A DNA stretch of 10,264 bases from positions 1-10,264 of the forward strand of contig JAIXPR010000074.1 in NCBI GenBank assembly GCA_027486155.1, written 5' to 3'. The position numbers were made by a program, and so were the translations under genes. Positions 1 through 6,263 of this stretch are shown piece by piece (the first letter of the stretch is position 1; each line of letters starts with the position of its first letter). The notes below the pieces were generated by a model. It did not search any database and was not told the origin of the DNA. It saw only the letters and a program-made list of their open reading frames with translations. Source of the DNA: Pseudomonadota bacterium. GTDB taxonomy: Bacteria > Bdellovibrionota_C > UBA2361 > OMII01.

Positions 1-112
1 GTACACCCTACCCTCTGAAAAGCACGAAAATCGGAGAGCTCTTGGGGCATTTCTTTGATGTATGTTGAGGCCTTGAAGCAATCGAGAGGCCTCCAACAAA
101 GTAGGATGTACC
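1..112. repeat. 237-bp dispersed repeat, copy A, left part (split by an IS)
   Basis: These 112 bases are identical to 5015-5126, the first 112 bases of the unsplit copy B. The continuation of copy A is at 1540-1664, after the insertion sequence and its duplicated target. The match begins at the first base of the window, so copy A may extend further left. The segment contains a hairpin-forming stretch (GTTGAGGCCT at about 64-73 pairing with AGGCCTCCAAC at about 87-97, one bulged base) and starts with GTACACCCTAC, which is nearly the reverse complement of GTAGGATGTAC at 101-111. I see no convincing gene in it. Confidence 0.95.
103..112. repeat. Target site duplication, left copy
   Basis: The ten bases AGGATGTACC directly precede the left inverted repeat of the IS and are repeated directly after its right end. 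In the uninterrupted 237-bp repeat the sequence is present once. Confidence 0.96.
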
Positions 113-130
113 CACGGCCATTAAGTTAAG
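113..130 (+). repeat. IS terminal inverted repeat (transposase 3' side)
   Basis: CACGGCCATTAAGTTAAG is a perfect 18-bp inverted match to 1512-1529. Similarity stops directly inward of it (CGCC here, GAGT on the other end). The transposase stop codon lies 11 bp inward. Confidence 0.96.
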
Positions 131-141
131 CGCCAACCCGC

Positions 142-1428
142 CTAAAAGACGACCTTTCTGGCGAATTTTTGGAAGTGCAAACTCCTAGCGTTCGATTTTA
201 ACGATAATCGCTCTTTCTCTTTGATTCTCTCCGGACGGTACAAGGTGGGGCTGATTATAAACAATCGTCTGACGCGTTCCTCAAAGTCCGGTGGAGGATC
301 AAACATAAGCATGATGATGGAGTCTTTGATGGCATGGAAGGAGATAGCTTTGTTCACCTGCTGTCGATGTCGTGTGTTCTTTGCGGCAAGCTCGCCATTT
401 ACTTCTGCAGATAAGATTGTCTCGAGACCACTTACAAATAGGGTCGAGAAGAAATCTTGCTTGATAGCTTCAACGGTTCTGCCCGTGAAGTTATCAACGG
501 CAAGCCGACTCTTAATTGCTTGAAAGAACGTCTCGATTCTCCATCGCTTGTAGTAGAGCTTTTTAAAATCCCTGAGTGGGTATCGTTTCTGATCGAGAAG
601 TGATGTGGCTAGCAATTCTACTTCACCATCAGCAAGGAGTATCTTGATAAACCTCAGGCGCAGACTCCTTGGCAGCTCTGCATCGTCATTAAAGTAATCC
701 GGACGTTCAATCTCAGCTATGACATCCTTGCGTGTAGAATCGGTGATTAAATGATGATACTTCTCGTAGGTATTTTCTTTGATACGAACTATAAAATCAG
801 CATTTTGTGCGCGTATTTGAGCAAAAAACGCGTATGAGACGAATCCTCTGTCGGCCATGAGAATATCGCCAGCTTCGAGGTTCTCAAGGTGCTGTTGTGA
901 TGCCACAATGTCATTTGTTCTTCCGGGATGAATACTTCCCGTCAGAGGGATCTCATTAAGCACATCATACAGGACAGAGACCTTTGACTCGACGCTATCA
1001 ACCCCAACGGCCTGACGACCGTTCATGTATCGAACTGTGCCGAATGTCGCGATAAGCTCTTTGCTTGTTGGAAGACGGAGTGTTGACCCATCAATCGCTA
1101 GCAACCGATGCCCCTTGAAACGCTTGTGACCTTTGTCCTGGTACATGGGTTTTACCACGCACTCCTCCAGTAATTCTATGAACGCCGTATGCCGAAACTT
1201 CTGGCGAGCCTGGCTGAGCGCGCTAGCCGAGATGAAATCATCGGCCTCGCGGCACCACTCGTTCAGTACGCGTTGGAGGGACTTGACGCTTTTACGGAGA
1301 AGAAACTTAAGCACTGTCGTAAATGGGAGTTTGCGATGTCTGGTGAAACTGCACTCATCCTTTCGGTGTCTATGCAGGAATGTATCGGAAGCGGTAATCG
1401 ACGTGAATGTTTTTAAAGTCGGCAGCAT
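142..1428 (-). CDS. IS4-family DDE transposase
   Basis: This 428-residue transposase catalyses excision and insertion of the surrounding element through a DDE (RNase H-like) active site. The visible motifs, in order, are the first Asp in AIDGST (D113), the second Asp in MADRGF (D193), and the IS4 signature Y-(2)-R-(3)-E-(6)-K in the stretch after KKLY (Y292, R295, E299, K306), with E299 as the catalytic Glu. The beta-strand insertion expected between D2 and E in this family is present in residues 200-290. Length and motif spacing are normal and there is no frameshift or internal stop, so it is probably functional. The start is the ATG at 1428, preceded by a run of seven A and no Shine-Dalgarno sequence. 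That suggests weak translation, which is usual for transposases. The 3' end stops just inside the terminal repeat, and the gene faces away from the large secreted-protein gene downstream at 1675. Confidence 0.97.
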   Translation of the reverse strand: MLPTLKTFTSITASDTFLHRHRKDECSFTRHRKLPFTTVLKFLLRKSVKSLQRVLNEWCREADDFISASALSQARQKFRHTAFIELLEECVVKPMYQDKGHKRFKGHRLLAIDGSTLRLPTSKELIATFGTVRYMNGRQAVGVDSVESKVSVLYDVLNEIPLTGSIHPGRTNDIVASQQHLENLEAGDILMADRGFVSYAFFAQIRAQNADFIVRIKENTYEKYHHLITDSTRKDVIAEIERPDYFNDDAELPRSLRLRFIKILLADGEVELLATSLLDQKRYPLRDFKKLYYKRWRIETFFQAIKSRLAVDNFTGRTVEAIKQDFFSTLFVSGLETILSAEVNGELAAKNTRHRQQVNKAISFHAIKDSIIMLMFDPPPDFEERVRRLFIISPTLYRPERIKEKERLSLKSNARSLHFQKFARKVVF

Positions 1429-1511
1429 TTTTTTTATTCGCTGCTCGTCATCACGCTATTCTCTAAGTGACATAACGCTACGATATCACCAAACTTCTCG
1501 GCTAGATACTC

Positions 1512-1529
1512 CTTAACTTAATGGCCGTG
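1512..1529 (-). repeat. IS terminal inverted repeat (transposase 5' side)
   Basis: This is the reverse complement of 113-130 without mismatch. About 83 non-coding bases separate it from the transposase start. I could not identify a convincing -35/-10 pair in that leader. Confidence 0.96.
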
Positions 1530-1539
1530 AGGATGTACC
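1530..1539. repeat. Target site duplication, right copy
   Basis: AGGATGTACC directly follows the right inverted repeat and equals 103-112. Confidence 0.96.
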
Positions 1540-1664
1540 TGAGGGTAGGACCAGAGAGAAGGGTTAGAAATAGCTTGAAGTCCCCGTGCCGGGAGATCAA
1601 TTTGAGCGGTTTTTCCTTAAGCCCCACCCAAAGCCTACCGACCCTCCCTTGGTCTAGGTTTTCC
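1530..1664. repeat. 237-bp dispersed repeat, copy A, right part
   Basis: The first ten bases are the target duplication. The remainder (1540-1664) matches 5127-5251 with three substitutions, all between 1642 and 1651. Similarity ends abruptly after GGTCTAGGTTTTCC: copy A continues GCGGGG and reaches the ATG of the large secreted-protein gene ten bases later, while copy B continues TAAAGG. A small GC hairpin (CCCG-TGC-CGGG) lies near 1583-1593. The repeat may supply the leader or promoter of the downstream gene, but no strong sigma-70 promoter was recognised. Confidence 0.95.
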
Positions 1665-1674
1665 GCGGGGCTTT

Positions 1675-4600
1675 ATGACCAGCTCGTACCGTGCGCTCAT
1701 TCTTTTGCTTGCAGGGATTTTAGTTTGTGTTTGTAGCGACACGGCTCGTGCCCAGTCAGCGCGCTCGCCTGTCGCAAAGCCACAAACCGTGGGTGGCATA
1801 GAAGTGACTATAAAGGGACCAGATGCCGCACGCTGGAGGATAGGTGGTGGCTCGTTCCTGCGGTCAGGGGAGAGAGAGAGGGACTTGCCTGCCAAAAAAT
1901 CCTACAAGGTCACCTTCTCGGACGTAGCAGGTTTTATCACTCCGAAGTCGGTAACCGTTAAAGTAATCGCGAATAAAGTTTCACCCGTCCGGGTTGAGTA
2001 CCGGGCCGCGCCGCCACAGCCTCCCGTGCAGCCACAGCCTCCCGTGCAGCCACAGCCTCCCGTGCAGCCACAGCCTCCCGTGCAGCCCCCCCTCAAGCTG
2101 ACTGATATATACGAACCTGGAGCGAGCTATATGCGGTGCTTTCAGACTCACTTGGTGGCGCGAATCGCTGTACGTGACGGTTACAGACCTGACAGTAACA
2201 GCGACGGTGACGGATGGAAAAAAGTCCTGAACCCTAACGATGGTCTCACCTATGCGCAGCGCTCGTTTCCAATAAAAAATGAGGAATATTTAAAGAAAGC
2301 ACATGAAGAAGTTGTTGAGATGGTTTCAAACGAAAACACCGACCTCTCACATGGAATAGAGCTTTATATTGCTGGCGAAAGGCATACGGCAAACGTTATC
2401 AGCAGTAACAACACATCAACGGATACAATTCAAATCAAGTATCGAGTCGATGAGATTCGGCACGAGGTGGAGCCAGGTAAGACTATGCCCGTTGATATCT
2501 GCAAAGTCGGGCTGGTTTATAAGAGATACGAATGGTCTTCGACGTTGAGATCGGATGGGGAGGGGGTTGTTGCGGGGACTAATCCATCTAGGCGCTACCT
2601 TAAAGTTACGCAGGAGTCTTCGAATTATTTCTACACGCCGCAGTGGGTGAAAGAGGTGAGGTGGGTGCCCGCCGGTTCGCAGCAGGGCGGTTTTGTTAAT
2701 CGGGTCGCCTTTGTTGACACGACCACAAATCTCAGCAGAGAGGAGAGGTGCAAGCCGCAGAGTGGGAAGTTCTCGCCGCAAGTTCGCGAAGATATATCGG
2801 GCATCCTAAACCTCGCCAAGTCGGTAGGGGACACCACCAACTGTGGACTAGAAATTAACGTTCCCCCGCTATCCGCGCCTTTTTATAACATCGTCGCTCC
2901 GATCGAATCAGGCGATTACAAAGGTATTGTCGAGGGTGACAAAGCCGCCACCATCCGCAATTCAGATTCTAGCTACCCAGTCTTGCTTGAAACTGATCCG
3001 AACAAGTTTTTTGTCCAGGTTCCCGCGGTGGGAGAGGTCAGAGAGCCCTATATCTCTTTCGACACCCTAAGGCCGAATTTGCCTGTCCCTCCCGAATTCA
3101 GCAAAGATGAAACTATCGAATTCAAGACGATGTTCGAGAGCAGCGCTTTCGGCCAGCCACACCACTTCCATATAGAGGACGCACAGGGACGGGTCGTCAC
3201 GAGTGATATTGCCCGGATTAATGAACATGAAGCCAAGCACGATCCTTGGTATCCAGACTTTATTAAGAAAGACGGCACAGTGCGGTTCTCGGTGTTTAAG
3301 GCGGGTGTCTACAAGCTAAGGGCGTTCCTGACCGATGGGGTTGTTTCTTCAGCGGAAAAAGACATCAACGTGGGAGAAGATGAGCGCACCAGGCGTCCAA
3401 CAGCTACGCCAACAAATACCTTTACTCCAACAGCTACGCCAACAAATACCTTTACTCCAACAGCTACGCCTACATATACCTTTACTCCGACGGCTACGCC
3501 AACGGAGACACCGACCGCAACACCGACCAGCACTCCAACATTTACCCCGACCGCAACGTCAACAACCTCACAGAACCAGTCGTGTGGCGATGGGACCTCC
3601 ACTACTACTATCGGTGCAGACTGGATAGGGAGAGAGACCGAGCGGCGCTGGCAATCTATAACCTCTTCCTCCGATGGAACAAAGCTGGCAGCCGTGGTGT
3701 ATAGCGGTCGGATCTACACCTCCACAGATAGTGGGGTCTCGTGGACGCCTCGGGAGAGTGATCGAGGTTGGCGGTCTATCACATCCTCCTCCGATGGCAA
3801 AATGCTGGCGGCGGTAGTTTATTTCGGCCAGATCTACATCTCCAAAGATTATGGAGAAAATTGGGAACCTAAGGAGCAGAGGCGAATGTGGAATTCCATC
3901 ACCTCATCCTCCGATGGCAAAATTCTTGCGGCAGGGGAGCTTGGAGGTCTTATCCATACCTCTATAGATGGTGGGGCTAACTGGACACCAGGGACGATTG
4001 ACGGGGATTGGATGTCTATTACCTCATCTTCCGATGGCAAGATGCTAGCTGCGGTTATTGGCGGTGGCCGGATCTACACCTCCACAGATAGTGGGGTCTC
4101 GTGGAAGCCTCGGGAGAGTGATCGACAATGGTGGTCTATCACATCCTCCTCCGATGGCAAAATGCTGGCGGCGGTAGTTAATGGCGGCCAGATCTACACC
4201 TCCGTGGATTATGGAGCCAACTGGACACCTCGGGGGCCTACTCGGGACTGGATCTTTATCACCTCATCCTCTGATGGCGCAAATCTGGCAGCGGTAGTCA
4301 GTAACGGTCAGATCTACACCTCCGTGGATTATGGAGCCAACTGGACACCTCGGCAGAGTGACCGAGATTGGCAATCCCTCGCCTATTCCTCTGATGGTGC
4401 GAAACTGGCGGCGGTCGCGTGGGGCGGCCAGATCTACACCTCGGCGATTGAGCAGTGCGATGATGGTAACGCCACCCCTGGCGATGGTTGCAGCAATACC
4501 TGCGCCGTAGAAAGTGGGTACTCCTGCTCCGGAACCCCAAGCGTCTGCGCGATATCCAATACCCCCCCAGTTGCTAGTATCATTAGTCATGCAGACGGAG

Positions 4601-4875
4601 GGTTCTTCCCCGTTTGTGAGGCTGAGACTTGTGTGTTGAAGGTAACAGGAAGTGGTTCTGACAAAGAAGACGGAGTGATCCCATACAAGTTCTTCAGTTG
4701 GGAGGTAAAAGACAAATTTCACCAAGTTGAATCGGGGCGGGAGTCAATATTGATTTACTATGGACCAAACAGAAACATGCAGAAGACAGTGAAGCTCACC
4801 GTAAAGGATTCTAGCGGAGCGACCGATTCCAAAACGATTACAATTAATCCAAATAGTGCACCATCGAGCCCCTGA
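1675..4875 (+). CDS. Large secreted mosaic protein with seven-bladed Asp-box propeller, split Cys-rich module and PKD-like domain
   Basis: This 1066-residue exported protein probably acts at the cell surface or outside the cell; its ligand or activity is unknown. Residues 1-27 form a Sec signal peptide with likely cleavage at TARA/Q. Residues ~45-105 resemble a PEGA-type beta domain. Residues 115-138 are a Pro/Gln hinge of four identical 18-bp units. Residues 140-560 are beta-rich and not recognised, the last part Ig-like. Residues 575-632 are a Thr/Pro stalk. Residues ~645-925 hold seven exact 40-residue repeats (W-x-SITSSSDG...IYTS-x-D-x-G-x-x-W) with six full Asp boxes, the hallmark of sialidase/BNR-like propellers; sialidase catalytic residues were not seen, so a binding role is more likely. 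CGDG at 637 and CDDGN...GDGCS..C at 928-958 look like two halves of one DUF4215-type module. Residues 963-1060 are PKD-like. The start ATG has only a weak upstream GCGGGG. The flanking repeats and the IS upstream may affect its expression. Confidence 0.9.
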   Translation: MTSSYRALILLLAGILVCVCSDTARAQSARSPVAKPQTVGGIEVTIKGPDAARWRIGGGSFLRSGERERDLPAKKSYKVTFSDVAGFITPKSVTVKVIANKVSPVRVEYRAAPPQPPVQPQPPVQPQPPVQPQPPVQPPLKLTDIYEPGASYMRCFQTHLVARIAVRDGYRPDSNSDGDGWKKVLNPNDGLTYAQRSFPIKNEEYLKKAHEEVVEMVSNENTDLSHGIELYIAGERHTANVISSNNTSTDTIQIKYRVDEIRHEVEPGKTMPVDICKVGLVYKRYEWSSTLRSDGEGVVAGTNPSRRYLKVTQESSNYFYTPQWVKEVRWVPAGSQQGGFVNRVAFVDTTTNLSREERCKPQSGKFSPQVREDISGILNLAKSVGDTTNCGLEINVPPLSAPFYNIVAPIESGDYKGIVEGDKAATIRNSDSSYPVLLETDPNKFFVQVPAVGEVREPYISFDTLRPNLPVPPEFSKDETIEFKTMFESSAFGQPHHFHIEDAQGRVVTSDIARINEHEAKHDPWYPDFIKKDGTVRFSVFKAGVYKLRAFLTDGVVSSAEKDINVGEDERTRRPTATPTNTFTPTATPTNTFTPTATPTYTFTPTATPTETPTATPTSTPTFTPTATSTTSQNQSCGDGTSTTTIGADWIGRETERRWQSITSSSDGTKLAAVVYSGRIYTSTDSGVSWTPRESDRGWRSITSSSDGKMLAAVVYFGQIYISKDYGENWEPKEQRRMWNSITSSSDGKILAAGELGGLIHTSIDGGANWTPGTIDGDWMSITSSSDGKMLAAVIGGGRIYTSTDSGVSWKPRESDRQWWSITSSSDGKMLAAVVNGGQIYTSVDYGANWTPRGPTRDWIFITSSSDGANLAAVVSNGQIYTSVDYGANWTPRQSDRDWQSLAYSSDGAKLAAVAWGGQIYTSAIEQCDDGNATPGDGCSNTCAVESGYSCSGTPSVCAISNTPPVASIISHADGGFFPVCEAETCVLKVTGSGSDKEDGVIPYKFFSWEVKDKFHQVESGRESILIYYGPNRNMQKTVKLTVKDSSGATDSKTITINPNSAPSSP
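2017..2088 (+). repeat. 18-bp tandem repeat encoding a Pro/Gln hinge
   Basis: Four consecutive copies of the 18-bp unit CAGCCTCCCGTGCAGCCA occur; only the last base of the fourth copy differs. In frame they encode QPPVQP. They join the N-terminal beta domain to the next region and are likely to vary in copy number by slippage without shifting the frame. Confidence 0.95.
3397..3570 (+). repeat. 30-bp tandem repeat encoding a Thr/Pro-rich stalk
   Basis: Three 30-bp units start at 3397, 3427 and 3457. The first two are identical and the third differs at a few bases. More diverged TPTATPT-type codons follow up to about 3570. The encoded TPTATPTNTF-like stretch is an extended linker typical of secreted multidomain proteins and is a possible O-glycosylation target (inference). 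The unit length is a multiple of three, so copy-number change keeps the frame. Confidence 0.93.
3649..4455 (+). repeat. Seven 120-bp tandem repeats encoding propeller blades
   Basis: The TGG codon that opens each unit recurs at 3649, 3769, 3889, 4009, 4129, 4249 and 4369, an exact 120-bp period with no indel. Each unit encodes 40 residues (W..SITSSSDG..LAAV...G.IYTS.D.G..W.P). The seventh unit ends after IYTS and runs into the Cys-rich module. The segment before the first unit (GADWIGRETERRW) resembles the tail of a blade and could supply the closing strand of blade seven, the usual 'velcro' closure of such propellers. Confidence 0.95.
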
Positions 4876-4973
4876 GGCCGATGGATACGAAGACCCTGAG
4901 GGGGAGGGCTACGAATCTTATATCAACTTCTCGGGGCCAGGAGATCTGCCGTGTAAGCCGCTCTTGGAAGCCC
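4876..4973 (+). other. Intergenic stretch with coding-like, frame-shifted tail
   Basis: Directly after the stop codon of the mosaic gene, the +1 frame stays open from 4865 to a TAG at 4982. It reads as an acidic, plausible protein tail (EADGYEDPEGEGYES followed by YINFSGPGDLPCK). It has no SD or start of its own. It may be the former C-terminus of the upstream protein, lost by a single-base frameshift near 4860, or it may be chance. No terminator with a T-run was seen here. Confidence 0.35.
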
Positions 4974-5021
4974 CACGCTGTTAGTACACCACGCTGTTAG
5001 TACCCACACTGTTAGTACACC
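4974..5021. repeat. Three tandem 14-16 bp repeats next to repeat copy B
   Basis: CACGCTGTTAGTAC occurs at 4974-4987 and 4990-5003, and a third copy with one change (CACACTGTTAGTAC) at 5005-5018 runs into the left end of the 237-bp repeat. The units are separated by AC and C. The array ends with GTACACC, which is also the first visible sequence of copy A at position 1, so the array may belong to the larger repeat and may also exist just left of this window. Confidence 0.85.
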
Positions 5022-5251
5022 CTACCCTCTGAAAAGCACGAAAATCGGAGAGCTCTTGGGGCATTTCTTTGATGTATGTTGAGGCCTTGAAGCAATCGAG
5101 AGGCCTCCAACAAAGTAGGATGTACCTGAGGGTAGGACCAGAGAGAAGGGTTAGAAATAGCTTGAAGTCCCCGTGCCGGGAGATCAATTTGAGCGGTTTT
5201 TCCTTAAGCCCCACCCAAAGCCTACCGATCTTCCCTAGGTCTAGGTTTTCC
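5015..5251. repeat. 237-bp dispersed repeat, copy B (intact, empty site)
   Basis: The copy matches 1-112 plus 1540-1664 with three substitutions in 237 bases (5229-5238 region), in the same orientation. It contains a hairpin (GTTGAGGCCT near 5078-5087 with AGGCCTCCAAC near 5101-5111), the pair GTACACCCTAC (5015-5025) and GTAGGATGTAC (5115-5125), which are inverted with one mismatch, and CCTACCCTC (5021-5029) inverted at 5128-5136. It lies about 100 bp upstream of the next secreted-protein gene. The minus-strand reading frame over it (to about 4981) has no supporting start signal and I do not call it a gene. Confidence 0.95.
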
Positions 5252-5311
5252 TAAAGGTCAGTGGCAGTAGCAAGTGATGGGACCGCTGCCGTCATGAAGG
5301 TCACTGTATGA

Positions 5312-5330
5312 CGCTGTCTTCGAGGCAGCG
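5312..5330 (+). promoter_or_regulatory. Stem-loop in the leader of the 5358 gene
   Basis: CGCTGTC and GGCAGCG pair over seven positions (one T-G wobble) around a five-base TTCGA loop. The hairpin sits about 15 bases before the purine-rich ribosome binding site. A looser pairing of CAGTGGCAG with CTGC...CACTG lies just before it (about 5260-5306). It could influence translation or mRNA stability; this is inferred from pairing only. Confidence 0.3.
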
Positions 5331-5344
5331 ACGTGCTCTTAGCG

Positions 5345-5357
5345 GGGAGGGAGAGGG
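5345..5357 (+). promoter_or_regulatory. Strong purine-rich ribosome binding site deciding the 5358 start
   Basis: GGGAGGGAGAGGG directly precedes ATG 5358. It contains GGAGG seven bases before the start, close to the anti-SD consensus, and supports this ATG as the start of the signal peptide. Confidence 0.8.
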
Positions 5358-6263
5358 ATGGTCAGGTACAGGACGTTCAGAAGGGTTGCATGTTCGGCGA
5401 TACTGTTCCTTGGGGGAATTAGCTGTGCTCATGCTGAGTTCTTACGTACTCATTCCTCAGGGGTGTATCAACACACGACAGGATCGACAAAGGTATTGGT
5501 TGGAGCGAAGGATTCGGTACAAGGAATCTTTATCCTCTCTGGAGCGCCGATTGCCCCACAGGAATTTACCTCAGAGAGTGAGCTGTCTTCGAATACTGAT
5601 AACCTTTTTATCTCGTTCGATCCAACGGCACAGCCCCCGCGCTACTCGGAGGTAGTGATAAGGGACAAGCGGTACCAGATTCGTGGAAATCTGAAGATTC
5701 GCCTCGGATCCCATGCAACGGTAAGTATCGATAATAATAATCCATACCTCACTATCGTTGAGTCGGGGCGTATCCCGGAGGAGCCCGATCATATTCTGGG
5801 GTTCGCGGGAACTAACGAGGTTGTGCGTGGTTCAGGGGGCGTCGCGGCCGTGTTGGCGGCAAATCAACTTGATGACGTCGGGAGCGCGAGCATCCCTGTA
5901 TTCCAGGTGGTAAAGGGTGAATTGTTCCTGAATGGGTCCCCGTTTACGGACGCGGCGGTAGGCGTTCCGGTACCCCTTAGCCACGAGTGTTTGAATGGAT
6001 CGAGTGTCGTGCTTACCGAAGAAGAAGTGATGAATATGGAAGAGGAGCGCAATGAGGAGCTTCGGATGCGCTCTTTTCGAGAGGTCGTTGAGGGAGCTCA
6101 AGGGCGTGGACCACTGGCACGATATCTTATCCTAAAGAGCGATTCCTCCGCGGTCGTTTTGCTCGATGTGATCTCTAAGGGGGTCCGCGTGATGCGGGCG
6201 CAGACTCCACCGGCTATCCGCCAAAAGGTGTGTGTGCTTTCGAAGGTGCAGGTGAAGAGATGA
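5358..6263 (+). CDS. Secreted or periplasmic protein of unknown function
   Basis: The 301-residue product begins with a Sec signal peptide: a basic start (MVRYRTFRRV), a hydrophobic core and likely cleavage after CAHA. The Cys in the signal does not sit in a proper lipobox, so I expect a soluble exported protein rather than a lipoprotein. The mature part looks mainly beta-stranded, with stretches such as NLKIRLGSHATVSI and VVKGELFLNG that faintly recall FecR-like or envelope sensor domains, too weakly to assign. Residues ~215-245 are acidic and probably helical (TEEEVMNMEEERNEELRMR). A strong SD precedes the ATG. The stop codon overlaps the start of the downstream GT-C-like gene (ATGA), so the two are almost certainly co-transcribed and translationally coupled, which points to a job linked to that membrane enzyme. 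The function is unknown. Confidence 0.85.
   Translation: MVRYRTFRRVACSAILFLGGISCAHAEFLRTHSSGVYQHTTGSTKVLVGAKDSVQGIFILSGAPIAPQEFTSESELSSNTDNLFISFDPTAQPPRYSEVVIRDKRYQIRGNLKIRLGSHATVSIDNNNPYLTIVESGRIPEEPDHILGFAGTNEVVRGSGGVAAVLAANQLDDVGSASIPVFQVVKGELFLNGSPFTDAAVGVPVPLSHECLNGSSVVLTEEEVMNMEEERNEELRMRSFREVVEGAQGRGPLARYLILKSDSSAVVLLDVISKGVRVMRAQTPPAIRQKVCVLSKVQVKR

Larger units (their letters stand above)
113..1529 (-). mobile_element. Complete IS4-family insertion sequence, 1417 bp
   Basis: The element is bounded by perfect 18-bp inverted repeats (CACGGCCATTAAGTTAAG at 113-130 and its reverse complement at 1512-1529). It is flanked by a 10-bp direct duplication, AGGATGTACC, at 103-112 and 1530-1539. 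The same sequence occurs only once at the matching place in the unsplit repeat copy B (5117-5126), which proves the boundaries. It carries one transposase gene on the minus strand. A 10-bp duplication, a length near 1.4 kb and a single YREK-type transposase fit the IS4 family as known. All parts look intact, so the element is probably recent and may be active. It is more AT-rich than the flanking genes. Strand follows the transposase. Confidence 0.97.

Noticed and set aside
1675..1760. Lipoprotein signal in the mosaic protein
   Set aside because: The Cys residues in ILVCVCSD are not preceded by a Gly/Ala/Ser in a lipobox; TARA/Q gives a normal signal peptidase I site.
1902..2096. Minus-strand frame rich in Cys-Gly-Gly-Thr repeats
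   Set aside because: It is the antisense reading of the 18-bp Pro/Gln repeat, with no start signal.
3309..3602. Minus-strand open frame opposite the Thr/Pro stalk
   Set aside because: Its VGVAVGVKVFVGV-like repeats are merely the antisense of the tandem repeats in the real gene.
3649..4455. Regular repeats that could suggest a CRISPR array
   Set aside because: The period is 120 bp, the whole unit is conserved, and the repeats are in frame inside a long open gene; there are no unique spacers.
3640..4455. Calling the propeller an active sialidase
   Set aside because: Asp boxes are structural and occur in many propellers; the Arg triad, Tyr/Glu and the FRIP-type motif of sialidases were not found.
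4981..5214. Minus-strand open frame of 77 codons over repeat copy B
   Set aside because: It has no SD, and its C-terminal part is just a translation of the short tandem array. Both repeat copies conserve the DNA itself, and in copy A the frame is broken by the IS. A decayed fragment of a real gene cannot be excluded.
4974..5251. Integron attC site or cassette boundary
   Set aside because: GTTAGTAC does not fit the GTTRRRY core, and no matching RYYYAAC partner or integrase was found.
6230..6262. Earlier ATG at 6230 as start of the GT-C-like gene
   Set aside because: It adds ten residues without a ribosome binding site and overlaps the previous gene by 34 bases; the ATGA at 6260 with AGGTGA upstream is a better start.
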